DNA of 64,000 bases from Massilia sp. W12 (GTDB lineage: Bacteria > Pseudomonadota > Gammaproteobacteria > Burkholderiales > Burkholderiaceae_D), in assembly GCF_037300705.1 (NCBI RefSeq), contig NZ_CP147776.1, forward strand, positions 4,526,001 through 4,590,000, given 5' to 3'. Below are positions 10,123 to 19,477 of this stretch, piece after piece. Numbering within the stretch: position 1 is the stretch's first letter; each line of letters begins with the position of its first letter. Both the position numbers and the translations under genes were made by a program. The notes beneath the pieces were generated by a model that did no database searches, was not told the DNA's origin, and worked only from the letters and a program-made list of their open reading frames with translations.

Positions 10123-10899
10123 ATGGGAAACACACTGCAATCAGCTTTCAAAAAACTCAAACATCAATTCCAGCAAAGCGGCGCCAGTCTGCGCCGGTGC
10201 ATGTCGGGTTGCGGCCGGATCAGCGCATTCCTGGCCAGCCGGCTGCTGCGCAACAACAAGCCGGTTTTATGCAGCGCCTTGCTGGGCGCGCTGCTCTATC
10301 TGGCATACACACACCCCGAGCAGGAATCGGTGCGGCCTGGTGAAGTCGTGTTGCGCGTGAATCGATTGAGCGGCGCGGTGGATTATTTTGAGGCGGGGCG
10401 CTTTATCTGGCTGCCGCTGATTCATGAAGCGCGCCGTTATCCGGCGCGCGATCAAATCTACAGCCGGCATCATGCCAGCCATGGCGCGCCATGGTTCCAA
10501 TCTCAGGATGGCCAGGCGCTGGCGCTGGATTTATCGATCCGCTATAAATTGGATCCGGGCCGGCTGAGTGCGCAAACGCCGCACAATATCAGACACGGGC
10601 TGGTGGCGCCGAAAGTGGATGAAGTCATCAGCACGACCCTGGCGCGCTACGCCTTGCATGAGATCATGTCTGACAAGCGGGCCGAAGTCGCCCGGCAAAT
10701 TGAGCAGCAATTGCATATCAAGCTGGCGCAGGAGGGCGTGATGCTGCGCTCGATAGCGCTGGGACAGGCGGATCTGGCGCCGGGGTTGAAACAGGAAATG
10801 CGCGCCCAGCTCAGCCATGATCTGCGCCACAACATGCAGCGCACAGCGTTGCGGCCCCAGCCTGAGACGATCAAGCCGGCGCCGCGCCACCGCGTGTGA
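10123..10899 (+). CDS. SPFH/Band 7 (prohibitin-like) membrane protein
   Basis: This 258-residue protein has a basic N-terminus, one membrane segment at about 46-63, then an SPFH domain: PGEVVLRVNRLSGAVDYFEAG, the later DGQALALDLSIRYKLDP strand pair, and a helical C-terminus with KRAEVARQIEQQL. The pattern fits the prohibitin/HflK-like fold, which oligomerises at membranes and often organises proteases. No protease or NfeD partner lies next to it, so the role is open. A ribosome binding site (GGAGAGG) precedes ATG 10123. Confidence 0.8.
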   Translation: MGNTLQSAFKKLKHQFQQSGASLRRCMSGCGRISAFLASRLLRNNKPVLCSALLGALLYLAYTHPEQESVRPGEVVLRVNRLSGAVDYFEAGRFIWLPLIHEARRYPARDQIYSRHHASHGAPWFQSQDGQALALDLSIRYKLDPGRLSAQTPHNIRHGLVAPKVDEVISTTLARYALHEIMSDKRAEVARQIEQQLHIKLAQEGVMLRSIALGQADLAPGLKQEMRAQLSHDLRHNMQRTALRPQPETIKPAPRHRV

Positions 10900-10976
10900 G
10901 GCCGGCGCGCCAGCCTACCGGGAATAGCAGATGGGGACGACAAATCAGCCGGCTGCGGATAAATATTGCGGACGGA

Positions 10977-11600
10977 TCAGGCGCTTTGCTGCAGCGACAA
11001 CATGCGCTCGACGTAACGGGCAATCAAATCCACTTCCAGGTTGACGCGCGCGCCGGGACGCAGATGCTGCAAGGTGGTGACGGCGATGGTGTGCGGGATC
11101 AAATTGATGGAAATCAGACAGGCGCCGCTGTTTTCATCCAGCACCCGGTTGACGGTCAAGGACACGCCATTCACCACCACACTGCCTTTGTAGGCGAAGT
11201 ACTTGGCCAATTGCGGCGGGGTGCGGATGATCAACTCGTGCGATTCGCCGACTTGCGCAAATTTTTCCACCACGCCCAAGCCATCCACATGCCCGGACAC
11301 TAAATGCCCGCCTAAGCGCTCCGCCAGGGTCAGCGCTTTTTCCAGATTGACCGGGCCGGGCTGGTCCAGGCCGCAGGTGCAATTCAGGCTTTCACGCGAG
11401 ACTTCGACGGCAAAGCCATGCGCCTCTTTGCTGATCACAGTCATGCAGGCGCCGTTAATCGCAATCGAGTCGCCCAGGGCGACATCCGATAAATCCAGGC
11501 CGCCGGCATGGATCTGCAAGCGCACGCCGGCATTGGCGTCTGCGCCACATGGGGTCAGGCTCTGGATTTGGCCAACAGCGGCGACGATTCCGGTAAACAT
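10977..11600 (-). CDS. ribE: Riboflavin synthase, alpha subunit
   Basis: This 207-residue enzyme dismutates two 6,7-dimethyl-8-ribityllumazine molecules into riboflavin and the ribitylaminopyrimidine. It begins with the family signature MFTGIVAAVGQI and consists of two homologous lumazine-binding barrels. The second begins near residue 98 (GGHLVSGHVDG). The length matches the family. AGGGAG precedes the ATG on the minus strand. It lies 36 bases downstream of ribD and is probably cotranscribed. The FMN riboswitch often linked to rib operons would lie elsewhere (ribBA), not here. Confidence 0.97.
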   Translation of the reverse strand: MFTGIVAAVGQIQSLTPCGADANAGVRLQIHAGGLDLSDVALGDSIAINGACMTVISKEAHGFAVEVSRESLNCTCGLDQPGPVNLEKALTLAERLGGHLVSGHVDGLGVVEKFAQVGESHELIIRTPPQLAKYFAYKGSVVVNGVSLTVNRVLDENSGACLISINLIPHTIAVTTLQHLRPGARVNLEVDLIARYVERMLSLQQSA

Positions 11601-11636
11601 AATGCTCCCTTTTCAAAACGCAATCCGCGCATTATG

Positions 11637-12764
11637 TCATGCCACAGGCGCCTGCTGCGCTTCGGCCAGTGCGCGCAAACGCAGATCGCGCCCCAGCAGG
11701 CTGCTGTCAAAAAAGGCGAAGCGCTGGCTTAACGGCAGATCTGCCAAGGCGGCCAGCGCCGGCAAGGCGAACATGGGTTGTCCCTCGCCCAAAATATCCG
11801 GGGCCAGGTACAGCAATAATTCATCGATGCAAGCCGCGCGCAACAAAGAGGCATGCAATTTATTGCCGGCTTCAACATGCACTTCATTCAAGGCGCGCCG
11901 CCCCAGCTCCTGTTTCAGCGCGCGCAAATCCACTTTGCCGTGCGCATCCGGCAAGTACAAGGTCTGCACCCCGCGCGCGTGCAATTGCGCCAGTTTTCCG
12001 GCATCCGCTTGCGCATACGCCAGCAGCGGCGGCTGCCGGTCTTGCGCCTGCGCTTGCAAAATTTTGGCCTGCAACGGGATTTGCAAGCGGCTGTCGATGA
12101 TGATGCGCTGCGGTTGCCGCGCCACCGGCAGGCTGCGCACCGTCATTTGCGGATCATCCGCCAGCACGGTGCCAATGCCGGTCAGGATGGCGCAGGCGCG
12201 TGCGCGAAACGCATGCCCATCGGCGCGCGCTTGTGGCCCGGTGATCCATTGACTTTGGCCGTCCGGCAAGGCGGTCTTGCCATCCAGGCTGGCCGCCATT
12301 TTCAGACGGAACCAGGGCAAACCGGTTTGCATGCGGTGTAAAAAACCGCGATTGATTTCTTCCGCTTCCGCTCGCAGCAAGCCGCATTCGACCGCCACGC
12401 CGGCGGCCTGCAGGCGCGCCAATCCTTGTCCGGCGACTTGCGGGTTGGCGTCGGGACATGCTGCGACCACGCGCGCGACGCCGGCGGCAATCAAGGCGTC
12501 AGCGCAGGGGCCGGTGCGCCCGGTATGGCTGCACGGCTCCAGCGTGACATAGGCGGTGGCGCCGCGCACTTCAAAGCCGCGCGCGCGCGCATCCTGCATG
12601 GCCTCGATTTCCGCATGATTCCCGCCCGGCCGCTGAGTTCGGCCCAGACCTATAATCTGTCCCTCGCGCTGCAGTACGCAGCCTACGCGCGGATTCGGAA
12701 TGGTGTCATTGGCGCATTGCCCGGCCTGTTCCAGCGCCAGACGCATATAGTCAAGATCTTGCAT
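11637..12764 (-). CDS. ribD: Riboflavin biosynthesis deaminase-reductase
   Basis: This 375-residue bifunctional enzyme performs deamination and NADPH reduction in riboflavin synthesis. The deaminase zinc site is visible as His50-Ala-Glu52 and the PCSHTGRTGPC motif (Cys78 and Cys87). The reductase domain follows from about residue 150, with FRLKMAASLDGK. ATG 12764 is preferred over an upstream TTG (12779) that abuts the pilus-operon terminator. An AGG lies eight or nine bases before it. Because a terminator ends just upstream, ribD is likely to have its own promoter or to depend on readthrough. Confidence 0.96.
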   Translation of the reverse strand: MQDLDYMRLALEQAGQCANDTIPNPRVGCVLQREGQIIGLGRTQRPGGNHAEIEAMQDARARGFEVRGATAYVTLEPCSHTGRTGPCADALIAAGVARVVAACPDANPQVAGQGLARLQAAGVAVECGLLRAEAEEINRGFLHRMQTGLPWFRLKMAASLDGKTALPDGQSQWITGPQARADGHAFRARACAILTGIGTVLADDPQMTVRSLPVARQPQRIIIDSRLQIPLQAKILQAQAQDRQPPLLAYAQADAGKLAQLHARGVQTLYLPDAHGKVDLRALKQELGRRALNEVHVEAGNKLHASLLRAACIDELLLYLAPDILGEGQPMFALPALAALADLPLSQRFAFFDSSLLGRDLRLRALAEAQQAPVA

Positions 12765-12780
12765 CACGTTTGCCTGCAAT

Positions 12781-12815
12781 AAAAAACGGCCAGTATGACT
12801 GGCCGTTTGAAAAAG
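12781..12815 (-). terminator. Rho-independent terminator of the pilus operon
   Basis: A perfect 10-bp stem, AACGGCCAGT (12785-12794) and ACTGGCCGTT (12798-12807), has a three-base loop. On the minus strand it is followed by a run of T (complement of the A run at 12779-12786). It ends transcription after pilE and sits directly before ribD. Confidence 0.9.
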
Positions 12816-12828
12816 GAAAACAGGAATT

Positions 12829-13260
12829 TTATTTACCTTGCCAGCATGCTTCCACCGACATCGTCGGGCTGCCCTCCAAGGTTTTGCGTCCAGTGTGGTC
12901 GATCACAAAAGTCTGACACAGCGGCTCTTTGAAATTCGAGACCGGCGTCGCTTTCAGCGTGTACGAGTTAGCCATGGGATTGACCAGTGTGATTTGATAT
13001 TTGGCGACCCCGCCTTTCGGCGACTGCTGAAACGGTAAAACCGGGGTATTGCCGCCTACCAGATACGTGCTGTTCGCAGCCATCAGCTGTTCCATGAACA
13101 ATTGATTTTCGTACAGCACGGCGCGCGCCTCATTACGCGCTGTGCGCTTGACCGAGGCGGTGTAGCTGGGAAGGGCGACCCCGGCGATGATCGCAATCAC
13201 CATGACCACAATCATCAATTCAATCAGGGTAAAGCCCTGCCTTTTCTGCATTTGCATCAT
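12829..13260 (-). CDS. pilE: Type IV minor pilin PilE-like
   Basis: This is a 143-residue prepilin. A short basic leader ends in G, followed by FTLIELMIVVMVIAIIAG, the class III signal cleaved by PilD and packed in the pilus core. The C-terminal half has two cysteines (EPLCQTF and EACWQGK) suggesting the D-region disulfide. The family is the PilE/minor pilin group found last in the fimT-pilV-W-X-Y1-E operon. The start is uncertain: ATG 13275 overlaps the pilY1 stop (TGATG), but GGAGCAGGA points to ATG 13260 or 13257. Confidence 0.93.
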   Translation of the reverse strand: MMQMQKRQGFTLIELMIVVMVIAIIAGVALPSYTASVKRTARNEARAVLYENQLFMEQLMAANSTYLVGGNTPVLPFQQSPKGGVAKYQITLVNPMANSYTLKATPVSNFKEPLCQTFVIDHTGRKTLEGSPTMSVEACWQGK

Positions 13261-13274
13261 TCCTGCTCCTGTCA

Positions 13275-16200
13275 TCAGTAACCGATATTGACTTCACGCC
13301 AACTGCGCAGCGGCGGGCGGCAATAAGGACGGACATTCATTTCCTGCGTGGTGCCGTCCATGCGGTTGATCACCAATTTGCGCGTGGTGCTTTGGCAAGA
13401 CGGGCTGGGGCAAGGGGCCTGACCTGCGCCACCGCATTGACAGGCCGGTTGGCCGGGTTTGCCACATGGCGGCGGATCAACTTTCTTGAATACGCCGCTC
13501 GCAGCAACCGTGCCGCCGGTCTTTTTACCGATGACGCCAGCACGATCGCTTTGGTTGATCACGCCATCGCCATTGGTGTCCATCACCGCATCAGGATTAC
13601 CGCCACCGTTGAGGAAGTTAAAGCCGTACAAGCGGGAATCGCCGCCGGAAGCACAGGGATCAGCCACCGGATCGAGCGTGGTCAGCCAGAACGTGGTGTC
13701 GTCGGTGATGAATGGCTCACCGATACCGCGCTCGCCTGCGCCCTGGTTCAAATCAGCATACCAGCCGCGCACCGTCGCCCAGTCAATTTCGCCGACTTCG
13801 GTCAAATCGCCATTTCTGGCCACATCTTTTACCGCAACCCCGCCGCTGGCAGCGTCAGCCACCAGCTTATGTCCCTTCAAAATCGTGCTGCGCGAACCGA
13901 TGATTCGGGTGGAGGCGACATCTTTGATGCCGCTTTTATCCCAGATGCCATAGGCAGATTGGCGCGAGGTGCTCGAACCGTCTTCCGTGTCAAAATATTT
14001 GCCGGTGGCGAAATTCACCATATACCCGCCTTTCGGGTGATAGCCCAGAGCCGGGCGCAAGGTGATCGGCTGGATTTCGTTATTGTCATTTTTGGCCGTG
14101 AATAAAGGCTCGCCCTCAAACGCCACCTTCCAATTCGATGCGCTGGCGTCTGACAAATCAAACTTCCACAGATTGCCTTGCAAATCGCCAGCGTAGGCGG
14201 CAACCGCTTCACGGTCTTCGTTATACAGAATCGCCGGGGTGGAAAGTCCGTTTGGCGTGCCTTTATTGCCCGTATCGAGCTTGGCGATGGTTTCGCCGGT
14301 GAAGGCGTTCAGCACGTACAAAACGGCGCGGTTATTGGCGCTTTCATAGCCATTGCCGACAATCACACCCCATGCGCCATTGCGCATCTTGGCGACGGTG
14401 CTCTTACCCAGCACATGTCCCAGATCTGAGATGTCTGCATTGCTCTTTTCCCACAACACATTGCTGGCGCCGAGCTGGTTGGCGCCGCTGGCGTTGGCAG
14501 GCGCAGTCACATCCAGTGCAAACAAGGCCTTGGCGCCCGCCCCGGTGGAGCCGAGCAACAGAGTGCGCCATCCGTCATTCGCTTTGAAGGCGTCGGCTTC
14601 AACCAGCTGCCCATCCACAAAATAGCGATGTGCGTAATTGGTTTCCGTCAATTTTTTCAAATTCGGATAGACCGCATTCGGCACATAGGCGAAGGCCTCA
14701 ACGCCGGTGTTGGCATTGAATGCATGCAACATACCGTCATTTGCACCAACATACACCATCGGCGTGCGTGTTTGTTTGGATGCTTGGAAAGTGCGATACC
14801 CGCCCATGTTTTGATAGGCGAAATTCGCATCTTTGACATACGCTGGGGAAGAATTGACGATGTCGCCAAGTTTGTGCGGACGGTTACGGAATGTGCCGTT
14901 CTGACTTCTTTCCTTGGCGTTATTGCCGCGCAAATACTCCAGCACATCGCTGCTGTTGCCCAGTGCGGTTTTCTGATCTGCGCTCAAATTGGCCCATTGG
15001 AATGGAACCGCCTTGGCTTGCGCCCGATCCCAGGTCAGGATGTTGCGTGCAGACCAGGCTGGAATCAGATTTTCCGCCTGCCAGGCGACTTGCGCAGTGA
15101 CAGCGCCATCCACCACGCGGCGCGCTTTGAGCGAACCGGCCCAGGAGCCTGATTCAAAGCCCGGCACAAAAGCCAAACCATCGCCGCTCATTGTGCTGCT
15201 GAAATTCAACGCCACAGTGGAAGCCGCCGCCTGTGCTTTGGAAATATCTTCCAACGCGGCAATCAAACCATCGCGGAAGGACTTGGGATTGCGGGCGCTG
15301 AAATACAGGCCATGACCATTCACAGCGGCATGCCATAAATCATCCACTGCAGTCGGCGTATTTTGGTTGACAGGGTTGGGCCAGAATTTATTCACGCCGG
15401 CTTTCAGTGCCGCCGTGTCCGTTGGGAAAGTCAGCGTGCCATTCACCCCAAGGCCAACGGTGTATTGCGTAATATGCTGCCAGAAGGCCTCATCGGTGCT
15501 GGTGGACGGCACATTATTGGCCAAGTCAGAACGCAAATCTTTTTTCCAGTAATACATGGCCACGTCGGCCAGCGTGTTGGACGCCTCGCTGCGGTAGTAG
15601 GGGCCGGCCTTGCTGGCGACATATTTGTATTTCACGCCTGTCTGGGCGTGGGTATATTCTTCGCCATCCGTGTTATCCGCCTCGCTTGTGCCCGAGGTGG
15701 TGGCGGCGTCGCCATTCCAATAACCGTCTGTCATCAAAATGTGATATGTGCGGCGGCAGGACAATTCAGTCGAATTCGGTTTATCCGGCTCTTCGGCCCA
15801 GGGGCTGCCATTGTTTTTTGCGCGGCTGAAATACTTGCCGACGTCATCCATCGCACGCCGCAATGGCGTACCGCCGCCTGGACGGGCGGCAAACAGGCTG
15901 TTATAAAAATTCGTGCGCGCGACGCCGGAAAAATCACGCACCGGCAACATCACCGTATTCGCATCCACCCCGTCAACTTTGTTGCCTGAGCTGTTGATCT
16001 GACCATAGCCGACCCGCTGATTGCCTTCCAGATCAGCAAAAGCCTGCGATGTGCCAGCGATTGCGGTGTAAATCCGCTTGCGGTAATAGGTATACCAATT
16101 GGCAAAGTTCTTAATTTCCTCATCATAGGTGCATACTGCGCCTGCGCAGTCGCTGCGGTCTGCGCCTTTGGGGCCGAATTTTGCTTCATTGCCAGGTTCT

Positions 16201-16700
16201 ATGACAACTTTTTCATACTTGTTGTTTACTCTGTTAGCGTAAAACGCCATATAGCGCTTACCGCCATCAGATCGGTCAATCAAATTGACCACTCCCGTTT
16301 CCAAAGGATGCAGGCGCGCCGCTGAGGGATTGCTGTCCGGCATATATGTGCGATCAGCTTTGACCCATGGTTTATAGAGCACATTCGGATCGTAGGCCAT
16401 GCCGTTGTAAGCCGCATTCCACATGCGCAAATTGACCGCGAGGAAAGATCCGCCCCAATTGTTCGGGTCCAGATGATCAATCAAGGTATTGCCCGACATG
16501 ACTGCGGTGCTATCCGGGATAAAGTTCCAATCCATCGACCCGGAATCATCCAGCGTGAACATAATGTTCGGCCTCGGCTGTGAAGCGAGAAACAATGGGG
16601 ATTGGGCAATCGCGGCATGCGCCCACTGGCTTTGTCCGCACAGCGCCAACGATAGCGCCAGGGTGCGCCAGACAGTTTGCTTGGCTTGTCTTTGCTTCAT
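13275..16700 (-). CDS. pilY1: PilY1-type pilus tip adhesin
   Basis: This 1141-residue secreted protein has a signal peptide (about 1-29). A metal-site DDSGSM motif at 51-56 starts a von Willebrand A-like half. A C-terminal seven-bladed propeller-like half (about 600-1040) contains NTGVEAFAYVPNAVYPNL and YVGANDGMLHAFN. A calcium-loop sequence DTNGDGVINQSD lies near residue 1040. PilY1 caps type IV pili, primes assembly with minor pilins and acts in adhesion. ATG 16700, with GAGG five bases upstream, is preferred over TTG 16715, which overlaps the pilX stop. The length is normal for the family. Confidence 0.95.
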   Translation of the reverse strand: MKQRQAKQTVWRTLALSLALCGQSQWAHAAIAQSPLFLASQPRPNIMFTLDDSGSMDWNFIPDSTAVMSGNTLIDHLDPNNWGGSFLAVNLRMWNAAYNGMAYDPNVLYKPWVKADRTYMPDSNPSAARLHPLETGVVNLIDRSDGGKRYMAFYANRVNNKYEKVVIEPGNEAKFGPKGADRSDCAGAVCTYDEEIKNFANWYTYYRKRIYTAIAGTSQAFADLEGNQRVGYGQINSSGNKVDGVDANTVMLPVRDFSGVARTNFYNSLFAARPGGGTPLRRAMDDVGKYFSRAKNNGSPWAEEPDKPNSTELSCRRTYHILMTDGYWNGDAATTSGTSEADNTDGEEYTHAQTGVKYKYVASKAGPYYRSEASNTLADVAMYYWKKDLRSDLANNVPSTSTDEAFWQHITQYTVGLGVNGTLTFPTDTAALKAGVNKFWPNPVNQNTPTAVDDLWHAAVNGHGLYFSARNPKSFRDGLIAALEDISKAQAAASTVALNFSSTMSGDGLAFVPGFESGSWAGSLKARRVVDGAVTAQVAWQAENLIPAWSARNILTWDRAQAKAVPFQWANLSADQKTALGNSSDVLEYLRGNNAKERSQNGTFRNRPHKLGDIVNSSPAYVKDANFAYQNMGGYRTFQASKQTRTPMVYVGANDGMLHAFNANTGVEAFAYVPNAVYPNLKKLTETNYAHRYFVDGQLVEADAFKANDGWRTLLLGSTGAGAKALFALDVTAPANASGANQLGASNVLWEKSNADISDLGHVLGKSTVAKMRNGAWGVIVGNGYESANNRAVLYVLNAFTGETIAKLDTGNKGTPNGLSTPAILYNEDREAVAAYAGDLQGNLWKFDLSDASASNWKVAFEGEPLFTAKNDNNEIQPITLRPALGYHPKGGYMVNFATGKYFDTEDGSSTSRQSAYGIWDKSGIKDVASTRIIGSRSTILKGHKLVADAASGGVAVKDVARNGDLTEVGEIDWATVRGWYADLNQGAGERGIGEPFITDDTTFWLTTLDPVADPCASGGDSRLYGFNFLNGGGNPDAVMDTNGDGVINQSDRAGVIGKKTGGTVAASGVFKKVDPPPCGKPGQPACQCGGAGQAPCPSPSCQSTTRKLVINRMDGTTQEMNVRPYCRPPLRSWREVNIGY

Positions 16701-16711
16701 AGGGGCCTCAC

Positions 16712-17233
16712 TCAAAGGAGTACGATATAACTTTGCAAAATCACAACCGAGGTATTGCGGGCGCCAACGCCTCTGGCCGTGATACGCAATTGCTCTTTTT
16801 GATCCTGCGGGTTGACGGTGCTGACCACCGGATCCATCAATTCCACCATGCAGCGCGGCCGCTCCGCCGCCAGCATGACATTATTTAACTGCGCTTCTGA
16901 AGCAGAAATTGGAACTGCGAATGAATTGGCGCCGTTCCAGTTGGCCGGGATTTCCCAGTATTCCTGAAATTTGTTGGCGGCAACCTCCACCGGCCCGCGC
17001 GGCAAAATCCGCACCAGATGAACCTGCCCCTGCTGCAGCAATACTTCACAGCTGCGCAAGGCTTGCTCTGCCGCCTGGAAAGCCAGATTCTGGCTGCGCG
17101 AGTTGGCCGCCATTTTTTCTTCCAGCGTGATATTGCGCACAGCGCTGACGCCCAGCAACATCATCACCACCATAAAAATCAACACCACCGGCAAGACCAC
17201 GCCATGTTGTTGATGTTTCAAGCTGTATTTCAT
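16712..17233 (-). CDS. pilX: Type IV pilus minor pilin PilX
   Basis: This 173-residue minor pilin has a short leader MKYSLKHQQHG, then VVLPVVLIFMVVMMLLGVS, which lacks the usual Glu5 as is normal for PilX/GspK-type tip pilins. Further on it has the family element EEKMAANSRSQNLAFQAAEQAL. It joins PilV, PilW and PilE in the priming complex with PilY1. ATG 17233 is chosen over TTG 17248 because GGGGAGAG lies just upstream. The stop overlaps the possible TTG start of pilY1. Confidence 0.93.
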   Translation of the reverse strand: MKYSLKHQQHGVVLPVVLIFMVVMMLLGVSAVRNITLEEKMAANSRSQNLAFQAAEQALRSCEVLLQQGQVHLVRILPRGPVEVAANKFQEYWEIPANWNGANSFAVPISASEAQLNNVMLAAERPRCMVELMDPVVSTVNPQDQKEQLRITARGVGARNTSVVILQSYIVLL

Positions 17234-17244
17234 ATCTCTCCCCT

Positions 17245-18162
17245 TCAAGGCGCCGGGGCCGGTCGTGCCGCCAACAAAGATGTGCCGGAGTTGTTGCGCA
17301 CCGCAAACACATTGCGCAATATCAAACGCATACGCTTATCTTCAAACGTCCTGCTGCGTCCACGGCAATCCACCAAGGTCTGCTTGGTGGGATTGGTCAG
17401 GTTCGGGCTGACAATCTGCAAACAAACGCCAACGCTGACCACATCCTTTAATGGCGGGTAGCCGGTTTCCGGGAAACCCGGCGAAGCCGGCGAACGCTGC
17501 AGCGCAACAGCAACTGAATCGGTGTACATATCCGCAGTGCGGTCATCGTCGTTTGGCGTGGTGTTAATGCCATAGGTAAACACCATATCCTCGACATTTT
17601 GCATCACAGGTTGCGGCGTGGGGTTGCCATTGCCGGCGCACATCAGTGAGGGGAAGGGATCCGCATTATTGCTTTTCGCCAGATAAAAACGGTTGACCAC
17701 GAACAAATTGCCGCGCGCATCGGCTGCCGCCTGTTGATTATTGCAATCCGTACCAATGCCAAGCGTAGGATTCGGCGTATTGTCCACCCGATATGACAAT
17801 TGCAAAGCGGCCGGCGCATTGGCAGCATTGGCGCAGGTGGCATTGCCAAGATTCGAGGGCGTGCTAAATCCGCCGTCACACCCCATCAAGCCAGGCGCTT
17901 GCAGATCAGTCCGCAAGCCGCCAATAAAGTAGCTGGTCGGCTGGCCATACCAAGCCTGTTTAATGCTTTTGCCGATCAGGAACATGGCGGTGCGGCCATC
18001 TTCCTGCATGCGCGAATTATCATCCTGCTGCCGGTTGCTGGAACGCCCGCCCAGATACAGGCTGACCACAAACAGAACAATCAGCATGCCGATGGTCAGG
18101 GAGATCATTAATTCGATCAGGCTGAAGCCAGCGGTTTTATGATGAGCAAGCTGTAATCTCAT
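17245..18162 (-). CDS. pilW: Type IV pilus minor pilin PilW
   Basis: This 305-residue minor pilin has the leader MRLQLAHHKTAG, then FSLIELMISLTIGMLIVLF, followed by a long helical and beta-rich ectodomain with DDNSRMQEDGRTAMFLI, typical of PilW. The start ATG 18162 overlaps the pilV stop as ATGA. This supports it over TTG 18186. It is part of the tip-priming complex of type IV pili. Confidence 0.94.
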   Translation of the reverse strand: MRLQLAHHKTAGFSLIELMISLTIGMLIVLFVVSLYLGGRSSNRQQDDNSRMQEDGRTAMFLIGKSIKQAWYGQPTSYFIGGLRTDLQAPGLMGCDGGFSTPSNLGNATCANAANAPAALQLSYRVDNTPNPTLGIGTDCNNQQAAADARGNLFVVNRFYLAKSNNADPFPSLMCAGNGNPTPQPVMQNVEDMVFTYGINTTPNDDDRTADMYTDSVAVALQRSPASPGFPETGYPPLKDVVSVGVCLQIVSPNLTNPTKQTLVDCRGRSRTFEDKRMRLILRNVFAVRNNSGTSLLAARPAPAP

Positions 18163-18719
18163 GGAAACACCACCGTGACAAAACAATGCACATTCTTATA
18201 TTGTGCTGGCACCGCACCATTGCGGCAATTTACGTCATTGGCCTGACTGGTGCGATCCACCTCCGGCTCCTGATAATAGACACGAACCACATAGCCGGAC
18301 ACCGAATTGCCGGAAATTTCCCCCCAACCGCCAGGAATGCCGCGCGCCAGATTCAAGCGCCATGCATAGACATCGAATGCCGCCATTTGCGCCGGCGTGC
18401 AGTTGGATGCGGCCTGATCGCAACGGGTGGCCGGGGCCGCCGGCTCACCTGGCGCATAGTTGGTTTGCGCCAGATTGTAGGAGCCGGCCCGCACCGCAGC
18501 GATATTGCCGCGCATGCGATCCGCCATTTCTGCGGCATATTGGCTGGCCAAACCGTGGTAAGCCGCCACTTTTTGATAGCGCAAACCGGTGATTTGCAGG
18601 CCGGCCAGTCCAATTAAACCAAACGCGGCGATCACCAGCGCAACCATGACTTCCACCATACTCACGCCACGTTGGGCGCGGCGGCGGCGGATTGGATCAA
18701 TTACATGCCGCATTGTCAT
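18159..18719 (-). CDS. pilV: Type IV pilus minor pilin PilV
   Basis: This 186-residue minor pilin has a basic leader rich in Arg, then G and VSMVEVMVALVIAAFGLIGLAG, followed by the PilV element AAYHGLASQYAAEMADRMRGN. It acts in pilus priming with PilW, PilX and PilE. Two starts are possible, ATG 18719 and ATG 18713; AAGGGG lies upstream at spacings of about three and nine bases, so 18713 is also likely. The start lies inside the end of the preceding fimT gene. Confidence 0.93.
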   Translation of the reverse strand: MTMRHVIDPIRRRRAQRGVSMVEVMVALVIAAFGLIGLAGLQITGLRYQKVAAYHGLASQYAAEMADRMRGNIAAVRAGSYNLAQTNYAPGEPAAPATRCDQAASNCTPAQMAAFDVYAWRLNLARGIPGGWGEISGNSVSGYVVRVYYQEPEVDRTSQANDVNCRNGAVPAQYKNVHCFVTVVFP

Positions 18720-19311
18720 TCACCCCTTGCAAAACACGCACCCGGCCAGTGCGGCCAATGCAAACCTGGCGCTTGGCCTTGGCATTGCCGGACACCGAGT
18801 AGTTGAATTGAAATGCAGGATTCACCGCCCCGGCAGCCTCGCCCATTGCATTGAAGGTCAATGACGAGAGATTGCCTTGTGCATTCACATTTTGCGGCAG
18901 CACATCCTGCCTGTACAAAATCGTATCGCCATTGTCAAACACACCTACCGTGGCGGGCGCGCTGCTGCCTTCTGCAAACACGATCCAGCCGGCGTTCCAA
19001 TTGGTGCTGCCATTACTGCACTGAGGCGCTGCATCATTCGGTTTTTCAGAGCGGCAGATTGTCACCAGACGGCTGCGCTGCACCGCCTCTGAACGGGCCA
19101 GGGTCATTGCGCCAATCATGTCATTGGCATGAGTCGAAACTTTGCTATCGTTCAGAAAGCCCGCCATATTGGGAACGCCGACGGTCAGCAAGAGCACGGT
19201 GATCAAGACTGTCACCATAGCCTCAATCAGGGAAAAACCTGCCTGCGTATGGCAGGCAGGCCGGGATGGAGCGCTCAGTCGCCTTCGCTGCTGATCTGGG
19301 TAAGCTTGCAT
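18697..19311 (-). CDS. fimT: FimT/GspH-type minor pseudopilin
   Basis: This protein of about 204 residues has a leader ending HTQAG, then FSLIEAMVTVLITVLLLTVGVPN, and the GspH element LARSEAVQRSRLVTICRS. A C-terminal Cys pair (RQVCIGRTGR and AACN) is visible. FimT-type pilins take part in type IV pilus assembly, and in some species in DNA uptake. The start is uncertain: ATG 19311 gives a 25-residue leader, while ATGs at 19347 and 19350 and a TTG at 19374 are also open. Its stop overlaps the pilV start by about 20 bases. Confidence 0.9.
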   Translation of the reverse strand: MQAYPDQQRRRLSAPSRPACHTQAGFSLIEAMVTVLITVLLLTVGVPNMAGFLNDSKVSTHANDMIGAMTLARSEAVQRSRLVTICRSEKPNDAAPQCSNGSTNWNAGWIVFAEGSSAPATVGVFDNGDTILYRQDVLPQNVNAQGNLSSLTFNAMGEAAGAVNPAFQFNYSVSGNAKAKRQVCIGRTGRVRVLQGVNDNAACN

Positions 19312-19477
19312 GGGATATATATAGAAACCGGATGGATGAGTTGACATCATATTTTGCCAGCCGGAATGCAGCAAGCTTCATGCGATAAATGGCAGGCTTT
19401 CAAGGATGGGCGGCTAAAGCTGTGAATACTTCTCCACAGTTTTCCGCTATGCAACAAAACACCCATCCCGTCATACC

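Noticed and set aside
11203-12252. Plus-strand open frame across ribE and ribD
   Set aside because: It is the complement of two well-supported riboflavin genes and is rich in Ala/Arg/Ser/Cys.
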